Shown here: one piece after another, positions 25,840 to 34,727 of the stretch
Layout of the letters: every line of letters begins with the position of its first letter
Position numbering within the stretch: position 1 is the stretch's first letter
NCBI GenBank assembly: GCA_903872565.1
Contig: CAIQLG010000130.1
Coordinates: 1 to 47,044 of the forward strand
Length of the DNA stretch: 47,044 bases
Direction of reading: 5' to 3'
Origin: an uncultured Lentisphaerota bacterium
GTDB lineage: Bacteria; Verrucomicrobiota; Lentisphaeria; Victivallales; GWF2-50-93
Notes under the pieces: generated by a model
Told to the model about the DNA's origin: nothing
What the model saw: only the letters and a program-made list of their open reading frames with translations
Database searches by the model: none
Position numbers and translations under genes: made by a program

Positions 25840-27138
25840 TCAAGGATTGCATTTTCCCCTGTCTGCCTGTGGAACATATTCTGGCAGTTTCTTGTCCGCA
25901 AATACCATCTTTAGGCGGGCGAAGCGCTGTCTGCCGTCAATCATCGGAACGCTCGGCCAGTCCTCCCCGACAAGCGGCCTGCAGTATGCGAGAAACTTGT
26001 CGGTCACATCGCATTTGTCGGGAGTGATCCATTTTGCCGGGAAGGTTCTTTCGGAGTTCGCAACGGTTTCAAGTGGAACCTTGTCGTATCTCACAGAATA
26101 AATCACTCCCGCCTCTCTCAGTATCGTTGACATGAATCCCCCCTGCCCTTCGACGGCGAGCATGACGGCCTTCTGTCCGACCCTGTATGCCTCGTCGAGG
26201 TCAACTGTCGAGGCATAAATCGCGGTATCTCTCTGATCCGTGCCATAAGTCTGGCCGCGTGCGCTTCCCTTGGCCTTTATCCCTTTCGCATTGAGAAAAT
26301 TGACAAGTGCCTGCTGGACGGTCGTCTGGCTCGCGCCGAACTGGGCGTGTCCGAAGCTGTCCTTCGTGTATCCGAGATCTCCGACATCACAGCCTTCGCT
26401 GACCACAACGATGGCCCTTCCGCGCTTGACAAGCATCTCATTGATTTTTCCGGTCATTTCCTCCATCGAAAGTTTAGCTTCCGCGAGAAAGATGAGAAGC
26501 GGCATTTCCCTTTTGGGATCTGCGAGTCTCGCAGATGCCGGGATATAGCCGATTTTGCGGCCCATCGCCTGGAGAACCAGGACGGGATCCGCCGGATATG
26601 ATCCCCTGTTTTCCTCTTCGGCATTCTGCACTATGCAGGACCAATAACGCGCCACCGACCCATAGCCGGGAGTGTGGTCAATCACTTTGAATTCGCTGTC
26701 GCCGACATCATTGTCAATCGTTTTCGGGACGCCCACGCCAAGGACATCAAGGCCTTTCTCCTGTGCGAGTTTAGCGACCTTGTTCGCTGTGTCCATCGAG
26801 TCGTTGCCGCCGTTGTAGAGGAAATATCCGATATTGTGCGCCTTCAGCACATCTATTATCCTCTCGAAGTCCTCCTTCTGATTTGACTTGACTTTGTAGC
26901 GGCAGGTTCCTATTGCTCCGGCAGCCGGAGTATTTCTCAGGAGGGAGATTTCATCTTCATTCTGGGCGGAAAGATTCAGGAGCTCCTCCTTGAGAACGCC
27001 TTCTATCCCGTGCCATCCGGCATAGACCGTAGAAATCTTTTCCGGGAAACATCTTGCCGCCTCGACCACTCCCCGGAGAGAGCTGTTTATCACGGGCGAC
27101 GGCCCGCCCGACTGCGCGATCAATAGATTTTTCTTCAT
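25840..27138 (-). CDS. pfp: 6-phosphofructokinase, pyrophosphate-dependent type
   Basis: 432 residues with a strong AAGGAG 7 bases before the ATG. Motifs: MKKNLLIAQSGGPSPVINSS (phosphate donor loop), YNGGNDSMDTA, GVPKTIDNDV (catalytic Asp), GRKIGYIPASARL and VVSEG. The Asp in GGND at the position that is Gly in GGDG of ATP enzymes points to PPi rather than ATP as phosphoryl donor. It makes fructose-1,6-bisphosphate reversibly, saving ATP in fermentative glycolysis. This fits an anaerobic metabolism with the hydrogenase-type genes around it. The donor assignment rests on this motif only. Confidence 0.93.
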   Translation of the reverse strand: MKKNLLIAQSGGPSPVINSSLRGVVEAARCFPEKISTVYAGWHGIEGVLKEELLNLSAQNEDEISLLRNTPAAGAIGTCRYKVKSNQKEDFERIIDVLKAHNIGYFLYNGGNDSMDTANKVAKLAQEKGLDVLGVGVPKTIDNDVGDSEFKVIDHTPGYGSVARYWSCIVQNAEEENRGSYPADPVLVLQAMGRKIGYIPASARLADPKREMPLLIFLAEAKLSMEEMTGKINEMLVKRGRAIVVVSEGCDVGDLGYTKDSFGHAQFGASQTTVQQALVNFLNAKGIKAKGSARGQTYGTDQRDTAIYASTVDLDEAYRVGQKAVMLAVEGQGGFMSTILREAGVIYSVRYDKVPLETVANSERTFPAKWITPDKCDVTDKFLAYCRPLVGEDWPSVPMIDGRQRFARLKMVFADKKLPEYVPQADRGKCNP

Positions 27139-27227
27139 GTCATGCTCCTTAATGTATGCTTTTTTTATTTATTAATTACACGCAAAAAACTATGACTCAT
27201 GAGATCTCAAAATGTGCAACAATATTA

Positions 27228-28394
27228 TCACTTCAAATATGTTTCGATAATTCTTCCTGCAATCTGTTTGCCACGGTCATTGCCGTGGACATTATCTCTG
27301 TGGAACCATTGCCATGGTTTACGTGAGGTGCCAAGATAATTATGCCATGTGGTTGCCATATCAAGAAATTCAACCTGTAGTTCCGCAGCCAAGGACTTTT
27401 GCTTTTCGACAAAAGGATCCGGAGTCCAAAACTGTTCTGGAAGTTCAACAGAGGCTTTTCCGGTGCCATGCTTCCGCCAGTCTTTGCCGAGCGGGCCGGA
27501 CATCAACATAATCTCGCATCCGATCTGCTTCCGCACCATTTCAACCACCTTGCGGATTGCGTCAATATCTTCCCTATGGCAAATTCCGCCAATGATCAGC
27601 AGGTCAGGGCTGAGATCGGACACATAGCTTTTAAAATGTTCCGGCTCCTTATAGTGCCAGCAACCAGTGCCGCCGAGCACCGAGCAGATGAATCTCAAAT
27701 CGGCTTTCGGGTAAAGCCGCAGCAACAAGGACTGGAAGTTGGAATTGAAAGTGTCGTTGACGATACTGTCTCCGAGCATTACAACCCGCAACGGTCTGCC
27801 CAGCTTCATCGCCTCCAAAGTTTTGGGCAGGAACTTCATCCTGGCAGTGGCAGGAACGGGGGGCAACGGCGGAAGAGTCCAGTAAAGGCTGTCACACCAT
27901 TCCGAAGCTTCTTTTGCGGAAATCAGTTTTATCTGCACATTCCATATCTCAACTCCTCTGACCGACTGCACAAAAGGGTAAAGACCGATTGCCGTCTCGC
28001 GTCCGTAAACGACCTGCTCATAGTGCTGGATATCTCTTCCGGCGTATATCGAGGAATAGATGTCCGCGACAATTATTTCCCCTTCCCTATCATGGAAGGA
28101 AACTCCCCAGTGGCAATCTTCTGCGGCCTTAGCGTCAAAACTGAACATGTAAAATTCAAACTCATTTTTGCATGTCGGGACCGACGGACCAAGCAACTGC
28201 CCGCCCTTATCGGGATAATATCCTTCCGCCTCGTTGTACACAGTTCCGCCCGGGTTTTCCGACGGGATGAATTTCCAGCCTTTAGTCTTATCTGTAATCT
28301 TTCCGGAACAGGAATAGAGGATATCAGATGAAATTCCGGCCGTGATTTTTTTATTCTCAACAGCATCAAGCGAATCATTTTTTATAGAATGCAT
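27228..28394 (-). CDS. SGNH/GDSL-type esterase-like protein, two-domain
   Basis: 388 residues, no signal peptide; AGGA just upstream of the ATG. The N-terminal ~180 residues form a beta-rich module. The C-terminal SGNH domain starts with RVVMLGDSIVND (nucleophile Ser in block I) and ends with FHRDNVHGNDRG, giving the catalytic Asp and His of block V. The usual block III Asn is not clear (IIGGICHRED), so the oxyanion hole may differ. In anaerobes of this type such enzymes often deacetylate plant or host polysaccharides; the lack of an export signal makes an intracellular role more likely. Substrate unknown. Confidence 0.85.
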   Translation of the reverse strand: MHSIKNDSLDAVENKKITAGISSDILYSCSGKITDKTKGWKFIPSENPGGTVYNEAEGYYPDKGGQLLGPSVPTCKNEFEFYMFSFDAKAAEDCHWGVSFHDREGEIIVADIYSSIYAGRDIQHYEQVVYGRETAIGLYPFVQSVRGVEIWNVQIKLISAKEASEWCDSLYWTLPPLPPVPATARMKFLPKTLEAMKLGRPLRVVMLGDSIVNDTFNSNFQSLLLRLYPKADLRFICSVLGGTGCWHYKEPEHFKSYVSDLSPDLLIIGGICHREDIDAIRKVVEMVRKQIGCEIMLMSGPLGKDWRKHGTGKASVELPEQFWTPDPFVEKQKSLAAELQVEFLDMATTWHNYLGTSRKPWQWFHRDNVHGNDRGKQIAGRIIETYLK

Positions 28395-28952
28395 TTTTTC
28401 CTCATGGCATTTTATTTACTTAACCGACGGCACCGGAACTTTTTCGGAACGCCAGCAACTTGCTGGCATCTATCCCATATTGTCGGCAGAGTCACAAGAT
28501 CCCGGCCACGAAATGTGTCGGGATTGCAGGCGTTCCTTCGAAAAACACAATTTCCCATACGACCAAGTTCAATATCGCGAAAACAATGAATGGTTCTGCT
28601 TGTCAAAACCGACGATGGCTCCGACGAAGATCGCCCTCCACTGAAACACTTCAAGCAAAAATAAATTTGCAAACTATAGGTTTTCATTTGAATAAATTCA
28701 AATTGTGAATTTATTTTCCATGAAAAACTATAGATCAGCGCAGGATTGTCTATTCCGAGCGGAAACAAAAGTTTTTTCTTAAAAAAAATGGAATTCCATT
28801 TGAAATTTGAAAGGCCACTATTAAATTCGAAGTTTTGTTTCTGCAATGACTACATGTCTAGCACCCTCGGTCTTTTACTAAAGTTAAAGACGATGTTCGG
28901 TTGATGCTTTATTGCATTGTTTTATTGGCAATCTGTTCTTTTTGGAGCTCAA
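28395..28952. other. Gene-poor divergent intergenic region
   Basis: This 558-base gap separates the divergent esterase gene and the ech operon and should hold both promoters. No consensus -35/-10 pair stands out. A perfect 10-bp hairpin (AATAAATTCA / TGAATTTATT, 28691-28715) lies in its middle. A + strand frame up to 28644 has some protein character (DPGHEMCRDCRRSFEKHN) but starts inside the esterase gene's complement and has no ribosome site, so I do not call it. Confidence 0.4.
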
Positions 28953-30848
28953 GTGAATTTTATAGCTTTTCTGATATTATTTCCAATCCTGACAGGATTT
29001 CTGCTCCTCTTCACCGGGAGCGACAGGATAAGGAAGATTGTTGTCACGCTGGCATCTTTTCTGATTGCTGGCGTATCACTCTTGCTTCTGTCGATGCATT
29101 TCGCCAGTCCGATAAACTTCTTCAATCCCAGCCCGAAGAACGCCGACATTATAAACTGGATCATAATGGGGGGCGGAATATTTTTAGACATCTTCATCTT
29201 TTACATCACCATTAAATATCGTCGTTATCCTGCCCTGGCTCTCGCAATCGTGCAAACTGTAATATTTCTATATTTCGAGCACAAATATGCACATTCCATA
29301 GTTATCAGCAATTATTTCTTCCTTGACAAGTTTTCGATACTGATGGCGCTGATAGTCGGAGTGATCGGTTCTTTGATATGCCTTTATTCCCTCGACTACA
29401 TGAAGCAATTCCATCTGGACTTCAGGAAGGAAGTCCCCGACCAGAGGCGTCTCTTCTTCTTTCTCATGTTCTTGTTTCTTGGCGCGATGTTCGGTCTGGT
29501 TTTCTCGAACTGCCTAAACTGGATGTTTTTCTTCTGGGAGATAACGACACTGTGTTCCTTCCTCATGATCGGCTATAAGGGGAACAAGGAGTCCATAGAC
29601 AATTCGTTCAATGCGTTGACGATGAATCTCCTGGGTGGAGTCGCTTTCGCGGCCGGGATACTTATTCTGGCCAGGACTTCCGGACAAATCGAGGTCGACA
29701 AGATAATGCTCGGTGCAAAAGATGTCGCGATAATGCTTCCCGTTGCGCTAATCGCCTTTGCCGGGCTCACCAAGTCGGCACAGCTTCCTTTCTCGAGCTG
29801 GCTTCTCGGCGCCATGGTGGCGCCGACTCCGGTATCCGCCCTGCTCCACTCGAGCACAATGGTCAAGGCTGGCGTATACGTCATAGTGCGATTTTCGCAC
29901 GTTTTCGAGGGAACTGCCTGTGGTCTCACGCTTGCGATAATCGGCGGTCTCACATTTCTTCTCACCTCATTTGCGGCCGTTCCACAGGATGATTCCAAGA
30001 AGGTTCTCGCATACTCCACCATCGCCAATCTCGGGCTTGTCGTGCTATGCGCGGGAATCGGGACATCCCAGGCCATATGGGCGGCGATCATGCTCATCCT
30101 CTTCCATGCCGTCTCGAAATGCCTGCTCTTCCTGTGCGTCGGTACAGTCGAACACAGGATCCACAGCCGCAACATCGAACACATGGCGGGGTTAATTCTG
30201 AAAATGCCGAAACTCTCGATAATGATGCAGATAGGCATGGCTGGCATGTTTCTCGCGCCCTTCGGAATGCTGATAAGCAAATGGGCAGTTCTGAAGGCAA
30301 TGATAGACAATAACGCCGTACTCGCGGTATTCCTGGTCTTCGGGGGAGCCGCAACAATGCTTTTCTGGGTCAAGTGGATGGGAAAGCTGATAACAGTCGT
30401 CCGCGAATCGGAAAACATCGAGGGGAACGTCGGTCTAGACGAGCTTATTCCGCTTTATACGCTATCATTGCTCACTGTCGCGCTCTGCGCGTTCTTTCCG
30501 CTGGTGTCATCCTTTTTTGTCCAACCCTATCTCATCGAAGTATATGGACGCGCCTTCGAGATAAGCCGGGGCAACATAATAATAATGTGCATAATGCTTT
30601 CACTCGTATTTCTCTTCCCGCTTAGCTTTTTCAACTATGGCAGGAATGTCAAAGTCGTGGATGCCTATCTGTGCGGCGCCAACGCGGATCATCCGACAGA
30701 GTTCGTGGACTCGCACGGCCATGCGATCGATTTCAAGATGAGCAACTACTATCTGGTGCCATATTTCAAGGAAAAGATGCTCATGACGTTCGGCTCTGTT
30801 CTTTCTATCATCCTTATTGTCATAATGATAGGGGTCTCACTCCGATGA
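28953..30848 (+). CDS. echA: Ech-type hydrogenase subunit A (NuoL/MrpA-like ion pump)
   Basis: 631 residues from the GTG at 28953, chosen over a TTG at 28917 because GGAG (28944-28947) lies 5 bases upstream. Polytopic (about 16 helices). It has the conserved antiporter-type residues: glutamate in FFWEITTLCS, lysine in AGLTKSAQLPFSSWL, PVSALLHSSTMVKAGVYV, and HAVSKCLLFL. In Ech it moves H+ or Na+ across the membrane, driven by the hydrogenase reaction. It starts a run of six genes with overlaps or tiny gaps and overlaps echB by 4 bases (ATGA). Could be confused with HyfB or MbhH; the gene order identifies Ech. Confidence 0.92.
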   Translation: MNFIAFLILFPILTGFLLLFTGSDRIRKIVVTLASFLIAGVSLLLLSMHFASPINFFNPSPKNADIINWIIMGGGIFLDIFIFYITIKYRRYPALALAIVQTVIFLYFEHKYAHSIVISNYFFLDKFSILMALIVGVIGSLICLYSLDYMKQFHLDFRKEVPDQRRLFFFLMFLFLGAMFGLVFSNCLNWMFFFWEITTLCSFLMIGYKGNKESIDNSFNALTMNLLGGVAFAAGILILARTSGQIEVDKIMLGAKDVAIMLPVALIAFAGLTKSAQLPFSSWLLGAMVAPTPVSALLHSSTMVKAGVYVIVRFSHVFEGTACGLTLAIIGGLTFLLTSFAAVPQDDSKKVLAYSTIANLGLVVLCAGIGTSQAIWAAIMLILFHAVSKCLLFLCVGTVEHRIHSRNIEHMAGLILKMPKLSIMMQIGMAGMFLAPFGMLISKWAVLKAMIDNNAVLAVFLVFGGAATMLFWVKWMGKLITVVRESENIEGNVGLDELIPLYTLSLLTVALCAFFPLVSSFFVQPYLIEVYGRAFEISRGNIIIMCIMLSLVFLFPLSFFNYGRNVKVVDAYLCGANADHPTEFVDSHGHAIDFKMSNYYLVPYFKEKMLMTFGSVLSIILIVIMIGVSLR

Positions 30849-31705
30849 AAATTCTGGCTCTTCTCTCCTTCCTTGTTCTTGCTCCGCTGGTCGGGGGGCT
30901 CCTTTCAGGAGTTGACCGCATATTAAGCGCCAGACTGCAGGGACGGGTCGGACCGCCCCTTCTTCAGCCTTTCTACGATGTTCTGAAACTTTTCGAAAAG
31001 GAGAACATTGTAGTCCGGAGGTCACAGAACTTCTACATCTTCTTCTTTCTCATACTGACCGTATTCACCGGCTCGATATTCTTTATTGGCGGCGATCTGC
31101 TTCTTGTGATATTCGCGTTCACACTTGCAGACATATTTTTCGTGCTTGCCGGCTTCAAGGCGAGTTCGCCCTACAGCTCCATCGGCGCGAAGAGGGAGCT
31201 AATCCAGATGGTTTGCTACGAACCCGCAATCCTTCTTACCGCAATCGGGATGTACATGAGCGCCGGTACCTTCTCGGTCAGCGGTCTTTTCGGTACCACT
31301 GTTCCCATCGCCCTCTATCTTCCGGGAATTCTTTTCAGCTTCATCTACATTCTTGCGATAAAATTCAGGAAGTCCCCCTTCGATCTTTCGACTTCGCACC
31401 ACGGACACCAGGAAATCGTCAAGGGCATAACCACAGAGTTTTCCGGAAAATCCCTGGCCACAATCGAGATCACCCACTGGTACGAGAACATCATCGTCCT
31501 CGGAATGCTCTACCTTTTCTTCTCTTTCAATCCTATCCTGGCGATATGCGTTCTCGCACTACTGTACTTCCTGATGATTGTTCTGGACAATGTCTGCGCC
31601 CGTCTTAAATGGCAGTTCACTCTTGCAAGTTCCTGGGCGGTAGCGCTTGTCTTCGGTGTCGGCAACATCATCATTCTCGACTTCTTCAAGGGGGTAATGA
31701 AGTGA
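30845..31705 (+). CDS. echB: Ech-type hydrogenase subunit B (NuoH-like)
   Basis: 286 residues; the start is fixed by the ATGA overlap with echA, although the frame is open further upstream. About eight membrane helices. NuoH signatures: LQGRVGPPLLQPFYDVLKLF and KFRKSPFDLSTSHHGHQEIV (acidic/charged quinone-site-like loop, here part of the proton path). It anchors the soluble hydrogenase module to the membrane. It overlaps the GTG of echC by 4 bases. Confidence 0.94.
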   Translation: MKILALLSFLVLAPLVGGLLSGVDRILSARLQGRVGPPLLQPFYDVLKLFEKENIVVRRSQNFYIFFFLILTVFTGSIFFIGGDLLLVIFAFTLADIFFVLAGFKASSPYSSIGAKRELIQMVCYEPAILLTAIGMYMSAGTFSVSGLFGTTVPIALYLPGILFSFIYILAIKFRKSPFDLSTSHHGHQEIVKGITTEFSGKSLATIEITHWYENIIVLGMLYLFFSFNPILAICVLALLYFLMIVLDNVCARLKWQFTLASSWAVALVFGVGNIIILDFFKGVMK

Positions 31706-32622
31706 GCTTCCTCAAAAAATCTCCATGGGTGATGCATTATGACGGATCGAGCTGCAACGGATGCGACATCGAGGTGCTGGCCTGCCTGACGCCCGTGTAT
31801 GACATCGAGCGCTTCGGCATCATCAACACCGGCAATCCGAAACACGCCGACATACTTCTCATAACCGGATCGGTAAACGAGCAGAACAAAATCATAATCC
31901 AAAACCTATATTACCAGATGCCCGATCCGAAAGTCGTGGTCGCCATAGGTATTTGCGCATCATCCGGAGGAATATTCCGCGAATGCTATAATGTACTAGG
32001 GGGAATCGGCAAAATCATTCCCGTCGATGTCTATGTGCCCGGCTGTGCGGCACGCCCCGAAGCGATCATTGACGGCGTTGTCAAAGGTCTTGCCGTGCTT
32101 GAAGAGAAAAGGAACTCTCTGTTGAACATAAGACAGGGAGTGGGGGTCGAAGCTCTCGTCGTTGAAAAGGCGGAATCCGAAGATGCCGAGGCAATATTGC
32201 AACTACAGAAAAGCGCCTTCATGAGCGAAGCTGAACTTTGCTGCGACTTCAATATCGCCCCTCTGCGCCAGACTCTCGACGAACTCAAGGAGGATTTCGG
32301 GAAAAAAACCTTTCTCGTCGCGAAACTCGCAGGCACCCCGGTCGGTTCAGTAAGAGCTTTCTCCGAAGGCGACACCTGCTACATCCAAAGGCTTGTGGTC
32401 GATCCCTTGCGACAAAATCTCGGCATAGGGAAAAAACTGATGGCGGAAATGGAAGGGCGCTTCAAACAATGCCACACATTAGAGGTTCACACCACGGACA
32501 AAAGCAGGCGCAACATCTATTTCTACAAGAAACAAGGATATTCACAGGTCAAAACCGAAAAAATCTCCGATTCGGTAACTAGAATATTCCTTCAGAAAAA
32601 AAGGACTGTGAAAAATGACTGA
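31702..32622 (+). CDS. echC: Ech-type hydrogenase small subunit (EchC/NuoB) fused to a GNAT acetyltransferase domain
   Basis: 306 residues from a GTG overlapping the echB stop, with AAGGGGG about 7 bases upstream. Bases 31702-32115 encode a normal NuoB-like small subunit: YDGSSCNGCDIEVLA, AIGICASSGGIF and DVYVPGCAARPEAI supply the four Cys of the proximal [4Fe-4S] cluster. After a short linker, bases ~32150-32610 encode a GNAT domain: FLVAKLAGTPVGSVRAF, then the acetyl-CoA motif RLVVDPLRQNLGIGKKLM, and FYKKQGY near the end. EchC is normally about 150 residues, so the protein is twice the family length. The fusion is in frame with no stop between the parts. The acetyltransferase could modify another hydrogenase subunit or sense acetyl-CoA; both ideas are inference. 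Confidence 0.93.
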   Translation: MSFLKKSPWVMHYDGSSCNGCDIEVLACLTPVYDIERFGIINTGNPKHADILLITGSVNEQNKIIIQNLYYQMPDPKVVVAIGICASSGGIFRECYNVLGGIGKIIPVDVYVPGCAARPEAIIDGVVKGLAVLEEKRNSLLNIRQGVGVEALVVEKAESEDAEAILQLQKSAFMSEAELCCDFNIAPLRQTLDELKEDFGKKTFLVAKLAGTPVGSVRAFSEGDTCYIQRLVVDPLRQNLGIGKKLMAEMEGRFKQCHTLEVHTTDKSRRNIYFYKKQGYSQVKTEKISDSVTRIFLQKKRTVKND

Positions 32623-33013
32623 AATCCAGGAACTTAAGCCCATAGCCGTATCGGAACTGTGCACCGAAGTCAAAGAGATGCTCGGAGACGGCCAGCGTCT
32701 AGTTCAGATTTCCTGCACAAAGACACGAGGCATACTCGAGCTGAGCTACAGCTTCGACAAGAATGGCAAGTTTAAAAGCCTCCGACTCGAGGTGCCTCTT
32801 CAAAACGCCGAGCTCCCGAGCATAAGCGGCATCTATTTCTGCGCGTTCCTGTACGAAAACGAGATACACGATCTCTTCGGGGTAAAATTTGCAAATCTGG
32901 TGCTGGATTTCAAGGGCTCATTCTACAGGACTTCCATCCCGAGCGCATTCAACCTCCAGACAGACAAGCAAAATACCGACTTACTTACAAAAACGGATGA
33001 ATTGGAAAAATGA
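32615..33013 (+). CDS. echD: Ech-type hydrogenase subunit D (NuoC-like)
   Basis: 132 residues; AGGA lies about 10 bases upstream of the ATG and the gene overlaps echC by 8 bases. The signature YENEIHDLFGVKF corresponds to the NuoC motif E-x-x-x-(W/H)DLFG. It is a soluble subunit that bridges small and large subunits; it has no cofactor. The C-terminal ~25 residues are polar and may be disordered. Confidence 0.9.
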   Translation: MTEIQELKPIAVSELCTEVKEMLGDGQRLVQISCTKTRGILELSYSFDKNGKFKSLRLEVPLQNAELPSISGIYFCAFLYENEIHDLFGVKFANLVLDFKGSFYRTSIPSAFNLQTDKQNTDLLTKTDELEK

Positions 33014-33041
33014 ATAATAACTCTGTGAAACAAGGACATTT

Positions 33042-34118
33042 ATGCTGCGTTCAATAGTTCCATTCGGCCCACAGCACCCGGTACTTCCGGAACCCATACA
33101 TCTTGACCTTGTGCTCGAAGACGAGAAGGTCGTTGAAGCCATCCCGTCTGTCGGATTCGTACATCGGGGGCTCGAAAAACTCGTGGAAAAAAAGGATTAC
33201 AACGAGTATGTCTATGTCGCCGAAAGAATTTGTGGGATATGCAGTTTTATCCACGGGATGACATATTGCATGGCGGTCGAAGAAATTATGAAAGTCGAAA
33301 TTCCGCCGAAAGCGAAACACCTGAGAGTCATCTGGTCAGAGTTCTCGAGAATCCACAGTCATCTGCTATGGCTGGGGCTTATGGCGGACGCCTTCGGATT
33401 CGAGTCGCTCTTCATGCAATCCTGGCGGATCCGCGAAAAATTCCTCGACATCATCGAGGAAACCACAGGCGGAAGAGTCATCTTCGGGACAGCCAAGGTC
33501 GGCGGAGTAAGAAAGGACGTCTCTCGAGATAAAATGTCGGAAATCCTCCGCAAGATCGCAGATTATGAAAAAGACATGCATGATCTGGCCAATGTCTTTC
33601 TAAACGACGGCACCGTCAGGAACAGGTTGTGCGGGGTCGGGGTCATCACTAAGGATGAGGCATATAAGCTCGGCGCAGTCGGACCTACACTCCGTGCCAG
33701 TGGTGTTTGCTCCGACACACGAAAAATTGGCTATGCGTCATACAACGAACTGTCCTTCGAGCCGATCACAGAAAAAGACGGGGATTCATATTCCAGATGC
33801 AAGGTGAGAATCCGTGAACTATTTCAGTCTGCAGGACTTATCCGGGAAGCGGCCGGCAAACTCGCGGAAGGACCGATCGAAGTTCCTGTCAAGGGATTTC
33901 CCTCTGGAGAATTCTTCGCGCGCACCGAACAGCCACGCGGCGAGGTCATATACTACGCAAAAGCCAATGGAACAAAATTCCTCGAGCGCATGAGGGTGCG
34001 GACGCCCACATTCGCGAACATTCCAGCGCTTGTAAAGATGTTGCAGGGAGTCCAGCTCGCCGACGTCCCCGTCCTTGTCCTCACAATAGATCCATGCATA
34101 AGCTGTACGGAGAGGTGA
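33042..34118 (+). CDS. echE: Ech-type [NiFe] hydrogenase large subunit
   Basis: 358 residues; AAGG upstream of the ATG. Both nickel-binding motifs are intact: RICGICSFIH (L1) and DPCISCTER (L2) at the very C-terminus. This makes it a true hydrogenase, not a NuoD-like subunit, which lacks these Cys. GFVHRGLEKLVE and SRIHSHLLWLG are family motifs. Only Thr-Glu-Arg follows the last Cys, so there is no C-terminal peptide for a maturation protease; this is also known for some Ech/CooH-type enzymes. It catalyses reversible H2 formation with ferredoxin electrons. No hyp maturation genes lie in the window. Confidence 0.96.
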   Translation: MLRSIVPFGPQHPVLPEPIHLDLVLEDEKVVEAIPSVGFVHRGLEKLVEKKDYNEYVYVAERICGICSFIHGMTYCMAVEEIMKVEIPPKAKHLRVIWSEFSRIHSHLLWLGLMADAFGFESLFMQSWRIREKFLDIIEETTGGRVIFGTAKVGGVRKDVSRDKMSEILRKIADYEKDMHDLANVFLNDGTVRNRLCGVGVITKDEAYKLGAVGPTLRASGVCSDTRKIGYASYNELSFEPITEKDGDSYSRCKVRIRELFQSAGLIREAAGKLAEGPIEVPVKGFPSGEFFARTEQPRGEVIYYAKANGTKFLERMRVRTPTFANIPALVKMLQGVQLADVPVLVLTIDPCISCTER

Positions 34119-34122
34119 CAAA

Positions 34123-34476
34123 ATGGCCTTGTTCAATATGCTCGCAACGATATTCAAAAATCTTTTTTCGGGACCGGCCACGATCCGATACCCTTTCGTG
34201 CAGAAGCCAACATTCGAGGCGACCCGTGGCAGACTCGACATCGGCATTGCAGACTGCATTTTCTGTGGAATCTGCCAGAAAAAATGCCCCACACATGCAA
34301 TTTCCGTGGTGAAAACTGAAAAAAGTTGGACAGTTGATCGTTTTTCTTGCATAAGTTGTGGAGCCTGTGTAGAAGCCTGCCCTAAGAAATGCATCTGGCT
34401 TTCGCAGAAGCATGGTCAAGCACTTCTCTCCAGTGAAAAATCGAAGGCGCTGGAGAAATTCGTCCAGAACGCATGA
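34123..34476 (+). CDS. echF: Ech-type hydrogenase ferredoxin subunit F
   Basis: 117 residues, 4 bases after echE. Two [4Fe-4S] motifs, CIFCGICQKKCP and CISCGACVEACP, form a NuoI-like polyferredoxin that accepts electrons from reduced ferredoxin and passes them to EchC. It is the last gene of the operon; a polar tail follows the second cluster. Gene order A-B-C-D-E-F is the same as in Methanosarcina-type ech. Confidence 0.94.
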   Translation: MALFNMLATIFKNLFSGPATIRYPFVQKPTFEATRGRLDIGIADCIFCGICQKKCPTHAISVVKTEKSWTVDRFSCISCGACVEACPKKCIWLSQKHGQALLSSEKSKALEKFVQNA

Positions 34477-34525
34477 AATCTGCCACCTGAATACTTCAAC
34501 CTAAAAAGAGTCCCATCGGATCTCT

Positions 34526-34655
34526 ACCACGGAACACACTGACCACACGGAAGGGGAAACAAATACTTTAATAATCATATTTATAGTATAAATGTGATTG
34601 ATTTATGTTATATTATTAATTTGTACTATTGTGTTCATTTCCGTGTATTCAGTGT
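34526..34655. repeat. Degenerate inverted-repeat element upstream of the GxxExxY gene
   Basis: ACCACGGAACACACTGACCA(CACGGAA) at 34526-34552 is the near-complement of TTCCGTGTATTCAGTGT at 34639-34655. The arms are close to, but not identical with, those at 35151-35379. The 86 bases between are AT-rich and non-coding. Confidence 0.6.
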
Positions 34656-34727
34656 TTGCCCCGCTTGCCATGGTGAACACCTTGGCCGAATGACTGGGGT
34701 GTTCTGTGATTTAAAAAGGAGATTTCA

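Noticed and set aside
27399-28331. 310-codon + strand ORF opposite the SGNH gene
   Set aside because: The minus strand has the GDS and D-x-x-H motifs and a ribosome site; the + frame has neither.
28342-28644. + strand frame with a C-x-x-C motif
   Set aside because: No ribosome site, begins inside the esterase gene, and only its last third looks like protein; kept as a note in the intergenic entry only.
29573-30418. 281-codon minus-strand ORF opposite echA
   Set aside because: Shadow of the membrane protein gene; no protein family features.
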